22,038 nt of DNA from an uncultured Candidatus Altimarinota bacterium (GCA_947311645.1 CAMZKZ010000021.1:1-22038), one strand, 5' to 3'. Counted from the stretch's first letter, positions 6,796 to 15,315 are shown. Numbers and translations: made by a program. The notes: generated by a model not told the origin, from the sequence alone.

Positions 6796-9211
6796 TAAAA
6801 TACAGTAAAATAAAAGACATGAGTTCTGAAAATGTTGGGGCAGATGTGGTAGAACCATATACATCAAGATTTCGTATTGCTTTTCTTGGTCTATCAAATT
6901 TTACATAAATTAAATATTTTGGATTTTTTACAGGTGCAAATCCAATAAATCCAGTAATAGTATTTCCTTCTGCATCTTCTTCTTCAATATCTTCATATTG
7001 TCCATTTTTTCCAATAATCTGAGAAGTTCCAGTTTTTCCTGCGATATAAAATCCTCGAACTCGTCCATTTTTTGCAACTCCTCGTTCTGTTGAAGATATC
7101 AAAATCTCTTTCATATCATTAACCGTATCTTGTGAAAAAATACGAGTTTTATTTTTTTTAATTTTTTCAATTTCACCATTTACATGTCGTATTTCAGAAA
7201 TAATGCGTGGTTCTACAAGATATCCTCCATTTGCAAGAGCAGACCATGCACGCACTACTTGAAGTGGTGTGGCAGAAACTCCTTGTCCAAATGATACGGT
7301 AAACTGTTTTGCAGTAGACCAATCTTTCCAATATGATAAACTTCCAGAAAGTTCTTCGGGGAGTTGTATATTGGTATATTCTCCAAATTTATACATTTTA
7401 AGAGCTTGATAGAGAAGTGCTTTCCCCATTTCTCTTGCAATAAATACCATTCCTACATTTGCAGATCGTTCTATGATATTTGCCATTGTTTGAACACCTT
7501 TGTATCGACTGTCTGCATTTCGAATAAAAAATTGTCCAACTTGAATTGGTTCTTTTTCAATGTAAGTAGTATCTTTATTTATTTCTCCTTCTTGAATTGC
7601 TGCAGCCATTATTAATGGTTTCATTACAGAACCTGGTTCAAAGATTTCCATAATGGTTTTATTTACATATGCACCAGGTCCCAATCTATTTTTGTATACA
7701 TAAAATTCATTTTCTCCACCTCTTTTTTGAGCTTTTTCAAGATCTTCGTATGTTGAAAGTACAAAATTTTTATTTTCATCTTGTGTTTCAATTACTTGAG
7801 ATTTATAGATTTTTTTATCAGTGATATCTTTTTCTGTAATTTGATGTCGTTCGTATACTTCTCCATATAGATTTGGGTTAAATCGTGGAGAGTTTGCCAT
7901 CACTAAAATATCTCCATTTTGAGGATTCATTACTATTATTTGTCCTGCATCTGCTTTAAATTCTTCAACTTTTTCATCAAGAAGTTTTTCTGTATATTTT
8001 TGTAATGTTCTATCAAGAGTTAATACAACACTAGATCCATCAATAACTTTTTTATTTCCTTCATTTTTTTCAATTGTATTTCCTGATGAATCTCTTGAAG
8101 CGGATAAAAATCCATCTTGTCCTTTTAGCAGAAAATTCATACTACTTTCTACACCGTATCGTCCAATTCCTTTTGTATCAGCAAATCCAATTACTTGTGC
8201 TGCTAAATCTCCTTCTGGATAATACCGTACAGGGTCTTCTTGAAATCCTATACTTTGAAAAGGAGAGATAGATGAATTATTGAGTGCAATTTCATAGTAC
8301 TCTTGTTGAAGTTTTTTTATTTTTTTTACTTCTTCTGGGAATACTCGTTGCATTACGGGAATAAATCCTCTTCTTTTTGAATGCAGTTTTGCAGCTATTT
8401 CTATTTCATTTCCTCCAAATACTTCTTTTAATGCTGTTGCAATACGCGACCGATTAGCATCTGTAAGTTCTACAAGATCTATATAGACATATTTTTTCTT
8501 AAATGAGACATAAAGATGTGGAATATTTTTAGCTTCAATATTTTCTAAAATTGTTGTATCTACATCGTTTACCCAGATGATTGTTTCTCTTTTATATAAA
8601 AATTCTGACAAAAGATTTTGTTCAAACTGTTGTTTTGCAGTGTTGTATAATGGGGCAATTTCAGCGAGTACTTTGTTCTTTTCCTCTGCTCCTTCTTCGT
8701 TGTTTTCATTGTCAGCATATACAATGGTAACGCTTCCTTTTGGGCATTTTGTGGTATCTTTTTTACACTCTTCATATCGTTGTGTTGTGTACAGAAGTTC
8801 CGTAAGCTCTTTGGCAACAATAGGGAAGTCTTTTTCACTTGCTCCATATGAGTTTCCATTTCCATCAACTCCAGATCGTGCATCAAAAAAAACAGTATAC
8901 AGAGTTGTGTTAAGTGCAACAGGTGCAATATCTCCTGTTTTTATATCTGTCATGAAAATAGATCCTCGTCGAGCATTTATAGCATACGAAGTATTTCGCG
9001 AGTTATATGCTTTTTGTTGAAATTCTTCATGTCGTACAATTTGTAATTGGTATAATTTCCAGAGAACCAGAAAAAATCCAAATGCAAAAACACTTCCAAG
9101 AAAAATAAATCGTAAGAAGTTTGAAGAATATTTCGAATATGTTCGCTTTTGTTTAAATCCTCTATATTTTTTTCGTGGGATAAGTGCCGATTGTAATTTT
9201 TGAAATAACAT
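6776..9211 (-). CDS. ftsI: FtsI/PBP2-type penicillin-binding protein (peptidoglycan transpeptidase)
   Basis: This 811-residue monofunctional class B penicillin-binding protein cross-links peptidoglycan outside the membrane. It has a short basic cytoplasmic tail, one membrane anchor (about 32-52) and the pedestal motif NARRGSIFMTD at 79-89, where RRG is typical. The transpeptidase domain (about 390-795) carries SVMK with nucleophile Ser528, SAN at 583-585 and KTG at 726-728. The enzyme is about 220 residues longer than E. coli FtsI, mostly from extra sequence between residues 100 and 330 and around 450-515. Its start codon shares one base with the arsC stop (TAATG), which suggests translational coupling; its end overlaps the TPM gene. 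No PASTA domains are present. Septal (FtsI) versus elongation (PBP2) use cannot be decided, since no other division genes are nearby. Confidence 0.92.
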   Translation of the reverse strand: MLFQKLQSALIPRKKYRGFKQKRTYSKYSSNFLRFIFLGSVFAFGFFLVLWKLYQLQIVRHEEFQQKAYNSRNTSYAINARRGSIFMTDIKTGDIAPVALNTTLYTVFFDARSGVDGNGNSYGASEKDFPIVAKELTELLYTTQRYEECKKDTTKCPKGSVTIVYADNENNEEGAEEKNKVLAEIAPLYNTAKQQFEQNLLSEFLYKRETIIWVNDVDTTILENIEAKNIPHLYVSFKKKYVYIDLVELTDANRSRIATALKEVFGGNEIEIAAKLHSKRRGFIPVMQRVFPEEVKKIKKLQQEYYEIALNNSSISPFQSIGFQEDPVRYYPEGDLAAQVIGFADTKGIGRYGVESSMNFLLKGQDGFLSASRDSSGNTIEKNEGNKKVIDGSSVVLTLDRTLQKYTEKLLDEKVEEFKADAGQIIVMNPQNGDILVMANSPRFNPNLYGEVYERHQITEKDITDKKIYKSQVIETQDENKNFVLSTYEDLEKAQKRGGENEFYVYKNRLGPGAYVNKTIMEIFEPGSVMKPLIMAAAIQEGEINKDTTYIEKEPIQVGQFFIRNADSRYKGVQTMANIIERSANVGMVFIAREMGKALLYQALKMYKFGEYTNIQLPEELSGSLSYWKDWSTAKQFTVSFGQGVSATPLQVVRAWSALANGGYLVEPRIISEIRHVNGEIEKIKKNKTRIFSQDTVNDMKEILISSTERGVAKNGRVRGFYIAGKTGTSQIIGKNGQYEDIEEEDAEGNTITGFIGFAPVKNPKYLIYVKFDRPRKAIRNLDVYGSTTSAPTFSELMSFILLYFNEESDK

Positions 9212-9588
9212 TATTTCAGAAGGGGTAATATATTTTCGGGAGGTCGTCCAAGAACTGCAATTTCATTGTTTTTAATGCAAATAGGTCGTTCTATTCCTTT
9301 TGGAAATTGTGCTAATGCGTGAATAATTTCGGGAGCAGAAAGTGAAGAAAGTGTAATATTTTCTTCTTTCCAGAGTTTTTCTTTTGTTCGCACAATTTCT
9401 AAAACTTCTTTTGCGTTATCAGTATTTTTTCCTAATAAGGTGAGAACTGTGCGAATTTCTTCTGCATTTGGGGCGTCGGTAAGGTATTCTCGAATATGTG
9501 GTGTTATATTATGATCTAAGAGAATTTGTAGGGTTTCTCGGCTTTTCGAACATCTTGGATTGTGCCAGAGTGTATAAAGAGAGCTCAT
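9211..9588 (-). CDS. arsC: ArsC-family arsenate reductase (glutaredoxin type)
   Basis: This 125-residue cytosolic thioredoxin-fold protein belongs to the ArsC/Spx/YffB family. The E. coli ArsC catalytic set appears complete: Cys13 in HNPRCSKSRETL, Arg67 in VRTKE, Arg101 in ERPI and Arg115 in GRPPEN. The C-S-K-S sequence lacks the CxxC redox switch of Spx, which favours a reductase over the RNA-polymerase-binding regulator. No arsenite pump or ArsR gene is nearby, so its physiological substrate is uncertain. Its stop codon overlaps the ftsI start by one base. It follows the PAP2 gene by 41 nt. The length is normal for the family and no Shine-Dalgarno is seen. Confidence 0.87.
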   Translation of the reverse strand: MSSLYTLWHNPRCSKSRETLQILLDHNITPHIREYLTDAPNAEEIRTVLTLLGKNTDNAKEVLEIVRTKEKLWKEENITLSSLSAPEIIHALAQFPKGIERPICIKNNEIAVLGRPPENILPLLK

Positions 9589-9629
9589 AGTATGAAAATA
9601 GAAAAATACAAAAACAAAAGGGGGTTCTT

Positions 9630-10319
9630 TTAGAGAAAAATTTTTTTATACCAATTTGTATGGCTATAATATCTTTTTATACAGAGAAAGAAAAGGATTG
9701 TAAAACTAAAACTTCCAATCGCAAGAAATGTTCCAGCAAGAATATCAGAAAAATAGTGAACTTGTACAAATATGCGAGAAAAAGCGACAAGCCCTGCAAC
9801 AAGAAAAAGAAAAAATGTAATAATATATTTCTTCCATGCAGAAAGGGAAGAGATCAGTAAAAAATGAATCGAGAGTGCAAGAAATATGGCGGTCATTGCA
9901 TGTCCACTGGGAAAACTTGATTCATGTGCATAGAGTGCAAATGGATTTTCTGGGCGTTCTCGATCAGTTATCCATTTTATAATAATTTTTACTGTTTGAC
10001 TTCCCCCAACTCCAAAAAATAAAAAGAAGGCTTCGTATTTTTTTTTATTCCAAAGGAGGATAAAAAATAAAAGAAAAAACCATGAGAGAAAAATTTTCGG
10101 ATCAAAAGAATGTGTTATTCCAATAAAAATAGTATTGAGTATATGAGAAGAATGGAGTGTGCTTATTCCATTATTTATTGCAGTATCAAGAGATAATATA
10201 AAAGAATATTGTGCTATAAAAATAGCATACCATAGGAAAATGAGTCCTAAAAGTGATGCGAAAAAAATTGATATATGAAGAGGAACCGAAATATTTTTTG
10301 TATATGTAGGGGTATTCAT
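9630..10319 (-). CDS. PAP2-family membrane phosphatase
   Basis: This 229-residue polytopic membrane protein carries the full PAP2 phosphatase triad: K-x6-RP (Lys115, Arg122, Pro123 in KWITDRERP), PSGH at 137-140, and SR-x5-H-x3-D (Ser181, Arg182, His188, Asp192). About six membrane segments are visible, starting near residue 15. Enzymes of this type dephosphorylate undecaprenyl diphosphate, phosphatidylglycerol phosphate or phosphatidic acid on the outer face of the membrane. Placement in a run with a glycosyltransferase and a peptidoglycan transpeptidase makes undecaprenyl-diphosphate recycling the most attractive role, but that is an inference. The gene is 22 nt after the PrsW-like gene. 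The leader before the ATG is pyrimidine-rich (CCTTCCCCTT) rather than a Shine-Dalgarno. Confidence 0.92.
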   Translation of the reverse strand: MNTPTYTKNISVPLHISIFFASLLGLIFLWYAIFIAQYSFILSLDTAINNGISTLHSSHILNTIFIGITHSFDPKIFLSWFFLLFFILLWNKKKYEAFFLFFGVGGSQTVKIIIKWITDRERPENPFALYAHESSFPSGHAMTAIFLALSIHFLLISSLSAWKKYIITFFLFLVAGLVAFSRIFVQVHYFSDILAGTFLAIGSFSFTILFFLCIKRYYSHTNWYKKIFL

Positions 10320-10341
10320 AAGGGGAAGGTATAATTTTTAT

Positions 10342-11208
10342 TTAGCTTTTTTGTTGTAATCGTTCTTTTTCTTCTTTTTCAATTCGCTTTTCTTTTTCTT
10401 CTTTTGTTTCTGTTATAAAATTTGCATTTCCCATTTTTTCAAATAAATAGAGAGCTGTTACGGAAGAAAAAAGAAAGGAAATAAATGGAAAAATACTTTC
10501 ATTAAGTGGGAGATTTTGAAACCCAAAGAATGAAGAAATATCATATATTGTGTAGTGTTGTCGTAATATATAAAAGAATATTCCGTATGTAAGAGTTGAA
10601 ATAAAAGTTCCCTTTATAAATTGAACAATAGGGTATAGTTTTTTCCAAAATGTTCGTTCTTTTGGAGTTGCAAACAGTGCAAGCCCATAATAATACCCAA
10701 ATATTCCAGAACAAAAGAGGTGAATAGGAAGAATAAAAAAGGATTGTGATATCACTTCTTTTACCATAATCATAGGAGTGTCATATGTATCTGCGAGCTG
10801 GAAGAGTGTATAGAAGTGAATAATACTTTCTGCAGCTGTAAATCCAAGAGCTGTTGCAAATGATAAATCAACAACATCATCAAGTGTTTCAAAAAAGTTT
10901 TTTCCAAATAGTCGCACTATAGTATTTTTCCCAAGTTCTATAATAATTCCAATACTGAGCAGAGTAAAGAAAAGATAATAGGGAGAAACAAGAGAAAAGA
11001 AAGAAAGGAGAGATTGTTCTATATTATGTTCTGCCATGAGTTTCCATAGTATTCCCAAAACGAATGTTATAGAAAAAGTAATCCAAAAAAAGAAGGATAG
11101 ATTTTCTCTATGCGAGCGAGATATTATTATCGACCAAATAGAGACCATTGCGGTTGTTACCAGGAGTGCAATGCTGAAAGGAATGAGTTCTGGAAGTATT
11201 GTATTCAT
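10342..11208 (-). CDS. PrsW-like membrane protein (putative intramembrane protease)
   Basis: This 288-residue protein has about seven or eight hydrophobic segments and a highly charged cytoplasmic tail of Glu/Lys (about 264-288). The layout resembles the PrsW glutamic-protease family: IELGK near 90-94 in place of the usual EE..K, DDVVDLSFATALGFTAAES at 110-128 in place of D...G.A.GLGFA.EN, and PIHLFCSGIFGYYYG at 161-175 with His163. Thus Glu91, Glu127 and His163 are candidate catalytic residues, but the first Glu pair is reduced to one. PrsW in Bacillus cleaves an anti-sigma factor; no such target lies in the window. It sits 24 nt after the adaptor gene and 22 nt before the PAP2 gene. Family assignment is moderately sure; activity is unproven. 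Confidence 0.68.
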   Translation of the reverse strand: MNTILPELIPFSIALLVTTAMVSIWSIIISRSHRENLSFFFWITFSITFVLGILWKLMAEHNIEQSLLSFFSLVSPYYLFFTLLSIGIIIELGKNTIVRLFGKNFFETLDDVVDLSFATALGFTAAESIIHFYTLFQLADTYDTPMIMVKEVISQSFFILPIHLFCSGIFGYYYGLALFATPKERTFWKKLYPIVQFIKGTFISTLTYGIFFYILRQHYTIYDISSFFGFQNLPLNESIFPFISFLFSSVTALYLFEKMGNANFITETKEEKEKRIEKEEKERLQQKS

Positions 11209-11232
11209 AAAAAATGAGAACAGTTATATTTT

Positions 11233-13401
11233 TTAGGCATGTATATCTTCTTCTTTTTTTTCTTCTGTATCTTTTTTATCTTCTCTCTTTATTTCAGGAG
11301 TTGCATTTTTTACTTCTTCTATTTCTTCTGTTGTATTGTTATCGAGGATTGTATTATTTTTTATCATTACAATATCTCCATTGAATAAGAAATTTCCTTT
11401 TTCATTTAGAATATATTGGTTTCTACGGAGTCCAGAAAGTACAGGAATTCCAAACCCTCTTTCTTCTGTCCCTATTTCAATTTCCTTTGTTTCTAATGTG
11501 TATAGTTTTTGTCCTTCATATTCTGCAATACATTTTTCTTGTGCTGTATCCTTTGATTTTTTACATCGTTTTCGTTGTAAAATCATTACACTTGGTGGAT
11601 TTGCACTGGTTAAGACTTCTGATGGAATATAGATAGTCGGTTTTTGTTTTTTGAGTTTTATGCGTGCAGTTGCAAAAACATTTGCAGGAATTTTATCTGT
11701 ATTTGGAATTAACACTTCTATTCTTACTCTTCTTGTTATTTTATCTGCTTCTGGATATATAGTCGAGATTTTTCCAACAAAGACTTTTGAAATTCCATCA
11801 ATAGAAACTTCTGCTTTCATTCCTTTTCGTAGTAAAAAGCTTTCTTCGTGAGATACATCACTTACAAGTTTTAGTTCTGAATAGTCTGAAATAATTACAA
11901 GTGGAGTTCCAGGCGAAACAGTGTCTCCAGCGAATGCTAATACTTTACTTACTGTTCCGGTAATTCCAGAAGTTATTGTAAGTTTAGAGAGGCTTAAGGC
12001 TGCTTGGTCTAGCATAGATTGAGCAGCATCCATTTGGGCTATTGCTGTTTGAATAGCAAGGTCTCCTTGAATAGAGATAGATACTTTTTGTGATTTTGCA
12101 AATTCTACTGCATTTTTAGCATTATCTACTGCATTTTTAGATGCTTCAATTTCTGAATCTATAGCAATATCTGTAGTTCCTTTTGAGTTTTCTACTGCAA
12201 TATCTTGAGATTTTTGTGAAAGTACTTCTGATTCACGAATAGTAATTGCAAGCTCTGCTGACGAAGTTTGTTGTTGTTGTTGAATAGTAAAATCTGCAAT
12301 ATTTTGTCGTATCGATTTAAGCGTTGCAGTTCGTTCTGTTAAAACTGATTGCATGTTTTTTACTTGTGTTTTTAATTCTGTGATTTTTGTTTCTGGAAAT
12401 GAAAGAGATGAGATAGAAAGATCAAGCATTTTTTCAAGATCTCTCAGGTTGTTTTTTACCATTTCTGCTTTTTCTATTGTATTAGAAAGTATAGGAAGAA
12501 GGGTTTCATAATCTGTATCCGAATATTGTGCTTGTGAAAAGTTTGTAAAATATTTTTCTAAGTCTTGTATATCTTTTGTAAGAATTCTCCAATCTGTTTG
12601 CATTGTATTTATGAGATTTCCAGATTCTCCTTTTAATGATATTTCAAAAGAGTCATTACTATGCTCTCGAAACTCTGAAGCACCAATAAGAGAGTCGATA
12701 AAATCTAAATCATTTCGAAAAAGAATAAATGATGATTCTATAGCATTTGAAATAGAATCGGCAAATGTAATGTATGTTTGCGATGTGTTTTCTAAAATAT
12801 TTTCCAGATTTTGTTCTGCAATTTCCAGATTTTTTTCTGCAATTTCAAGCCTTTTTTCACTACTTTCTTTTGTAGCTGAGTTCGAATTTTTTTTAAAATC
12901 TTTTGATTTCACAAGTCTTTCATATGCTATAGTTGCATTTTTGAGTGCAAGTTCTGCATTTTTAATTTGTAAATCTGCATCTTTTAGATTTTGTTGTGCC
13001 GATTTTTTTGCAAGCGTTACACTTTTTCTTGCGTTATCTAATGCAACTGCAGCAGATGAATATGATGCTCGTAAAAGGTTTGTTTGCGATTCTAGTGTGA
13101 GGAGAGTTGTTCCTTCAGAAACATTATCTCCTTCGTGTTTTAATACTTTTTGTACTGTTCCTGTTGCTTCTGAAGCAATTGTTATTTCATCTTTTGTTGT
13201 AATTGTTCCCGAAAGAGTAATGATTGGTTCAATAGATTTTTGTTGTGTTTTGATGATGCTAACGGCGGGGTATATGCTTTGTTGTTCTTCTGTTACTGGA
13301 GTTTGTTCTTTCTCTTCTTTGTTTAGAGATGTGCAACCAGAGAGTATTGCAAGAGAAGAGAATATACTACTATATGTGAGTATTTTTAGAGATTTCTTCA
13401 T
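11233..13401 (-). CDS. HlyD/MacA-like membrane-fusion (adaptor) lipoprotein
   Basis: This 722-residue exported protein starts with a lipoprotein signal ending in LSGC (Cys23). A first lipoyl half-motif lies at about 75-103 (GTVQKVLKHEGDNVSEG). A very long helical/coiled-coil region (about 108-470, with a hinge near 210-290) follows, then the second lipoyl half (about 478-504, GTVSKVLAFAGDTVSPG), beta-barrel segments (about 510-600) and a membrane-proximal domain. A Cys pair at 613 and 624 may form a disulfide. The C-terminus is a Glu/Lys-rich tail. This is the plan of efflux adaptors that work with MacB-type ABC or RND pumps, but no transporter gene is adjacent. In a bacterium without an outer membrane it would resemble YknX-type adaptors. 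It starts 57 nt after the glycosyltransferase gene, the largest gap in this run. Confidence 0.88.
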   Translation of the reverse strand: MKKSLKILTYSSIFSSLAILSGCTSLNKEEKEQTPVTEEQQSIYPAVSIIKTQQKSIEPIITLSGTITTKDEITIASEATGTVQKVLKHEGDNVSEGTTLLTLESQTNLLRASYSSAAVALDNARKSVTLAKKSAQQNLKDADLQIKNAELALKNATIAYERLVKSKDFKKNSNSATKESSEKRLEIAEKNLEIAEQNLENILENTSQTYITFADSISNAIESSFILFRNDLDFIDSLIGASEFREHSNDSFEISLKGESGNLINTMQTDWRILTKDIQDLEKYFTNFSQAQYSDTDYETLLPILSNTIEKAEMVKNNLRDLEKMLDLSISSLSFPETKITELKTQVKNMQSVLTERTATLKSIRQNIADFTIQQQQQTSSAELAITIRESEVLSQKSQDIAVENSKGTTDIAIDSEIEASKNAVDNAKNAVEFAKSQKVSISIQGDLAIQTAIAQMDAAQSMLDQAALSLSKLTITSGITGTVSKVLAFAGDTVSPGTPLVIISDYSELKLVSDVSHEESFLLRKGMKAEVSIDGISKVFVGKISTIYPEADKITRRVRIEVLIPNTDKIPANVFATARIKLKKQKPTIYIPSEVLTSANPPSVMILQRKRCKKSKDTAQEKCIAEYEGQKLYTLETKEIEIGTEERGFGIPVLSGLRRNQYILNEKGNFLFNGDIVMIKNNTILDNNTTEEIEEVKNATPEIKREDKKDTEEKKEEDIHA

Positions 13402-13458
13402 GGTAAAGTATGTAAAATGTAACGGCTATAAATTTAGTATTATTCAAGTATGATACTA

Positions 13459-15066
13459 TCATTTATTATTATTATTGTCAGTTCGAATTTTTTTTGTAAC
13501 ATTAAACCCTAGGTATTTTCCAAGGAAAAGTCGTGTTTGTGCATCAAGTGCAGGAATTGACCCAAATCCGATTGTCATAATTGGTACGAGAAACCATTGA
13601 AAGATGATTCCAAAATATCTCCATAACGGGCTCCATTTTTTTTGTAAAAAGGTGATAGGGGTAGTTGGTTTTGGAAGTGTAAAAAGTGAAAGTAATATTG
13701 ATATAAGTATTCCAATAGAGGTAATACTAAAGAAGAATGCAAGCATTTGAGATACTCCATCATCGTATCCATTTGCTGCAAATGATGGATTTAATATTCC
13801 AGGAATTGGGGTGGCAAGAGTGATAACAATTGCTCCAGTTGCCCAAAAAATATGTGCTTCCATCAATCGTAAAAAATGAATAAATGTTTCTATAAATGGA
13901 AGTTCTTTTCGTTTTTTCCACCATGCATCAATAACAAATGGAATATCTGATGCACCCCAAGCCCATCTTCTTATTTGTTTGTACTGTGCGACCATTGTAG
14001 TTTTCCAAGAAGTATGTAACACGGCATCTTGGTAAATTGGTACAAAAAGAGGTTCAACAAAGTAATCTCCATTAAAGTGAAAATATGACCTCCAATATTG
14101 GTGTCCATCTTCTACAATTGTATGTGTTGCCCAAAAATCCATTTCTTTTAGGGCTAAAAGCGGTTGTGCATGTGATGAAAAATTATGTAATCGGTGTGGG
14201 CGTGCACTTTCTACCATATGCCAAAACCCACCAGAAATAGCAATCATTCTGTTGAAAAGGGGGACATCCCATATGTTGTTAAAAAAGAGAGGGATAGGTT
14301 GATAGCTCGATTTTTGCCGATCTATAGATGCTGCAAAATGAAATGTTAAAACATTTAAATACTCAGGATCAAGACGATTATCTGCATCAAGTGTTGTTAT
14401 TAGGTATTTTGAAATATCTTCTCCTTTTTCTTCTAAAATAGTACAAATTTTCTTTCCTGCGAATGTTATATTTCCCCCTTTTCCTTTTACTTCTCCTGGA
14501 ATATTGGCAGGGTGTGCAAATGAATAAAATGCTGAAAATGTATCTGCGTATTCCTGCTCTAGTATTTTCGCAATTTCACTACTTTCTGGTTGCATTCGCT
14601 CTTCTGTTGCAAGTACTATAATAACTTTTTTCCTATCAAAATCACTATTTTTCACAGAATCAATGGTATCACGAAGAACAGTAATATCTTCTCCGCATGT
14701 TGCGATAAGAATAATATGTCGTATTGTTGAAGTATGAATAATATCGTTTTTTTCTTCAAGATATTTTCTAATTTTTGCATAATGAGACGGAAGTTCTGGA
14801 CTTGCTAAATCCCATAATTGTAATTTTTTTGCAAAATCTTTTTTCTGTGTTTTTTTAAATTTAAAGTATGCAAAGAGAAGAAAAAAGATGTATTCTATTG
14901 TTCTGAAAAACCATAAAAATACAAATGCTGCCATAAAAAAGGCGACACTTGTTGGTGAATAAAATGCGAAAAGCATAGGAAGGAGAAGCACTGACCATGA
15001 AATAGTGGCTGGTATCATCTCTAAAAATCTGTATATTTTTGTTGGAGAACCTGTTGTTTTAATCAT
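13459..15066 (-). CDS. Processive GT2 glycosyltransferase (cellulose-synthase-like membrane protein)
   Basis: This 535-residue enzyme has two N-terminal membrane segments (about 21-70), a cytosolic GT-A domain (about 110-380) and several C-terminal segments (about 405-510). Catalytic features of processive family-2 enzymes are clear: Asp227-x-Asp229 in TLDADNR, Glu319-Asp320 in TIVEDGHQ, and the Q-x-x-R-W motif at 364-368 (QIRRW). The end has the sequence PALDAQTRLFLGKYLGFNV, typical of a bacterial subfamily. It probably makes or extends an envelope polysaccharide from a nucleotide sugar; the product cannot be told. The tail is four Asn codons (AAT repeats), Lys, then TGA followed at once by TAG. 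This is the only TGA stop in the window. It begins 3 nt after a small membrane-protein gene that is likely translationally linked. Confidence 0.88.
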   Translation of the reverse strand: MIKTTGSPTKIYRFLEMIPATISWSVLLLPMLFAFYSPTSVAFFMAAFVFLWFFRTIEYIFFLLFAYFKFKKTQKKDFAKKLQLWDLASPELPSHYAKIRKYLEEKNDIIHTSTIRHIILIATCGEDITVLRDTIDSVKNSDFDRKKVIIVLATEERMQPESSEIAKILEQEYADTFSAFYSFAHPANIPGEVKGKGGNITFAGKKICTILEEKGEDISKYLITTLDADNRLDPEYLNVLTFHFAASIDRQKSSYQPIPLFFNNIWDVPLFNRMIAISGGFWHMVESARPHRLHNFSSHAQPLLALKEMDFWATHTIVEDGHQYWRSYFHFNGDYFVEPLFVPIYQDAVLHTSWKTTMVAQYKQIRRWAWGASDIPFVIDAWWKKRKELPFIETFIHFLRLMEAHIFWATGAIVITLATPIPGILNPSFAANGYDDGVSQMLAFFFSITSIGILISILLSLFTLPKPTTPITFLQKKWSPLWRYFGIIFQWFLVPIMTIGFGSIPALDAQTRLFLGKYLGFNVTKKIRTDNNNNK

Positions 15067-15069
15067 TTT

Positions 15070-15291
15070 TTACGCATAAAGAGTATAAGTTCCCCAAACA
15101 CCTACAATAGCGAGTAGTGATATAATAATAAGTGCAAAAAGTACTCCAATTGCATATGAGTCTATCCATTTTGATTTTACCACTTGTCGAGATATTACAA
15201 AAAGGCTAATGATAGTTCCAACTGTAAATACAATAGCGATAATAAATAATATATCTGTAAAATTATATGTATTCCCAAGTATATTGTTCAT
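15070..15291 (-). CDS. Small two-helix membrane protein upstream of the GT2 gene
   Basis: This is an unrecognised protein of about 73 residues. It has two strong hydrophobic helices, FTDILFIIAIVFTVGTIISL and the IGVLFALIIISLLAIVGVWG segment, joined by a short polar loop with RQVVKSKW. The frame is open to an ATG at 15336, but that start lies inside the rplT terminator hairpin, so the ATG at 15291 is preferred. The stop is only 3 nt before the GT2 start, so the two are very likely co-translated; it may be an accessory subunit of that synthase, which is an inference from position only. A possible promoter with TTGAAA (15331-15336) and TATTAT 19 nt further on is weak. No Shine-Dalgarno. Confidence 0.75.
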   Translation of the reverse strand: MNNILGNTYNFTDILFIIAIVFTVGTIISLFVISRQVVKSKWIDSYAIGVLFALIIISLLAIVGVWGTYTLYA

Positions 15292-15315
15292 ATATAATGA
15301 AAAAAATAATATTTC

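Noticed and set aside
6796..6897. Upstream extension of the TPM gene by 34 codons
   Set aside because: It would overlap ftsI by over 100 nt and place extra residues before a clear signal peptide; the ATG at 6795 is a better fit.
8569..9020. Overlapping open frames inside ftsI on both strands
   Set aside because: Shadows of the transpeptidase gene in its inserted region; no independent evidence.
9589..9629. Terminator between the PAP2 gene and arsC
   Set aside because: Only a 5-bp AAAAG/CTTTT stem with an interrupted T run; too weak to call.
12611..13453. 280-codon open frame antisense to the adaptor gene
   Set aside because: Low-complexity Ser/Phe/Val-rich translation mirroring the coiled-coil codons of the real gene; no motif and no start signal.
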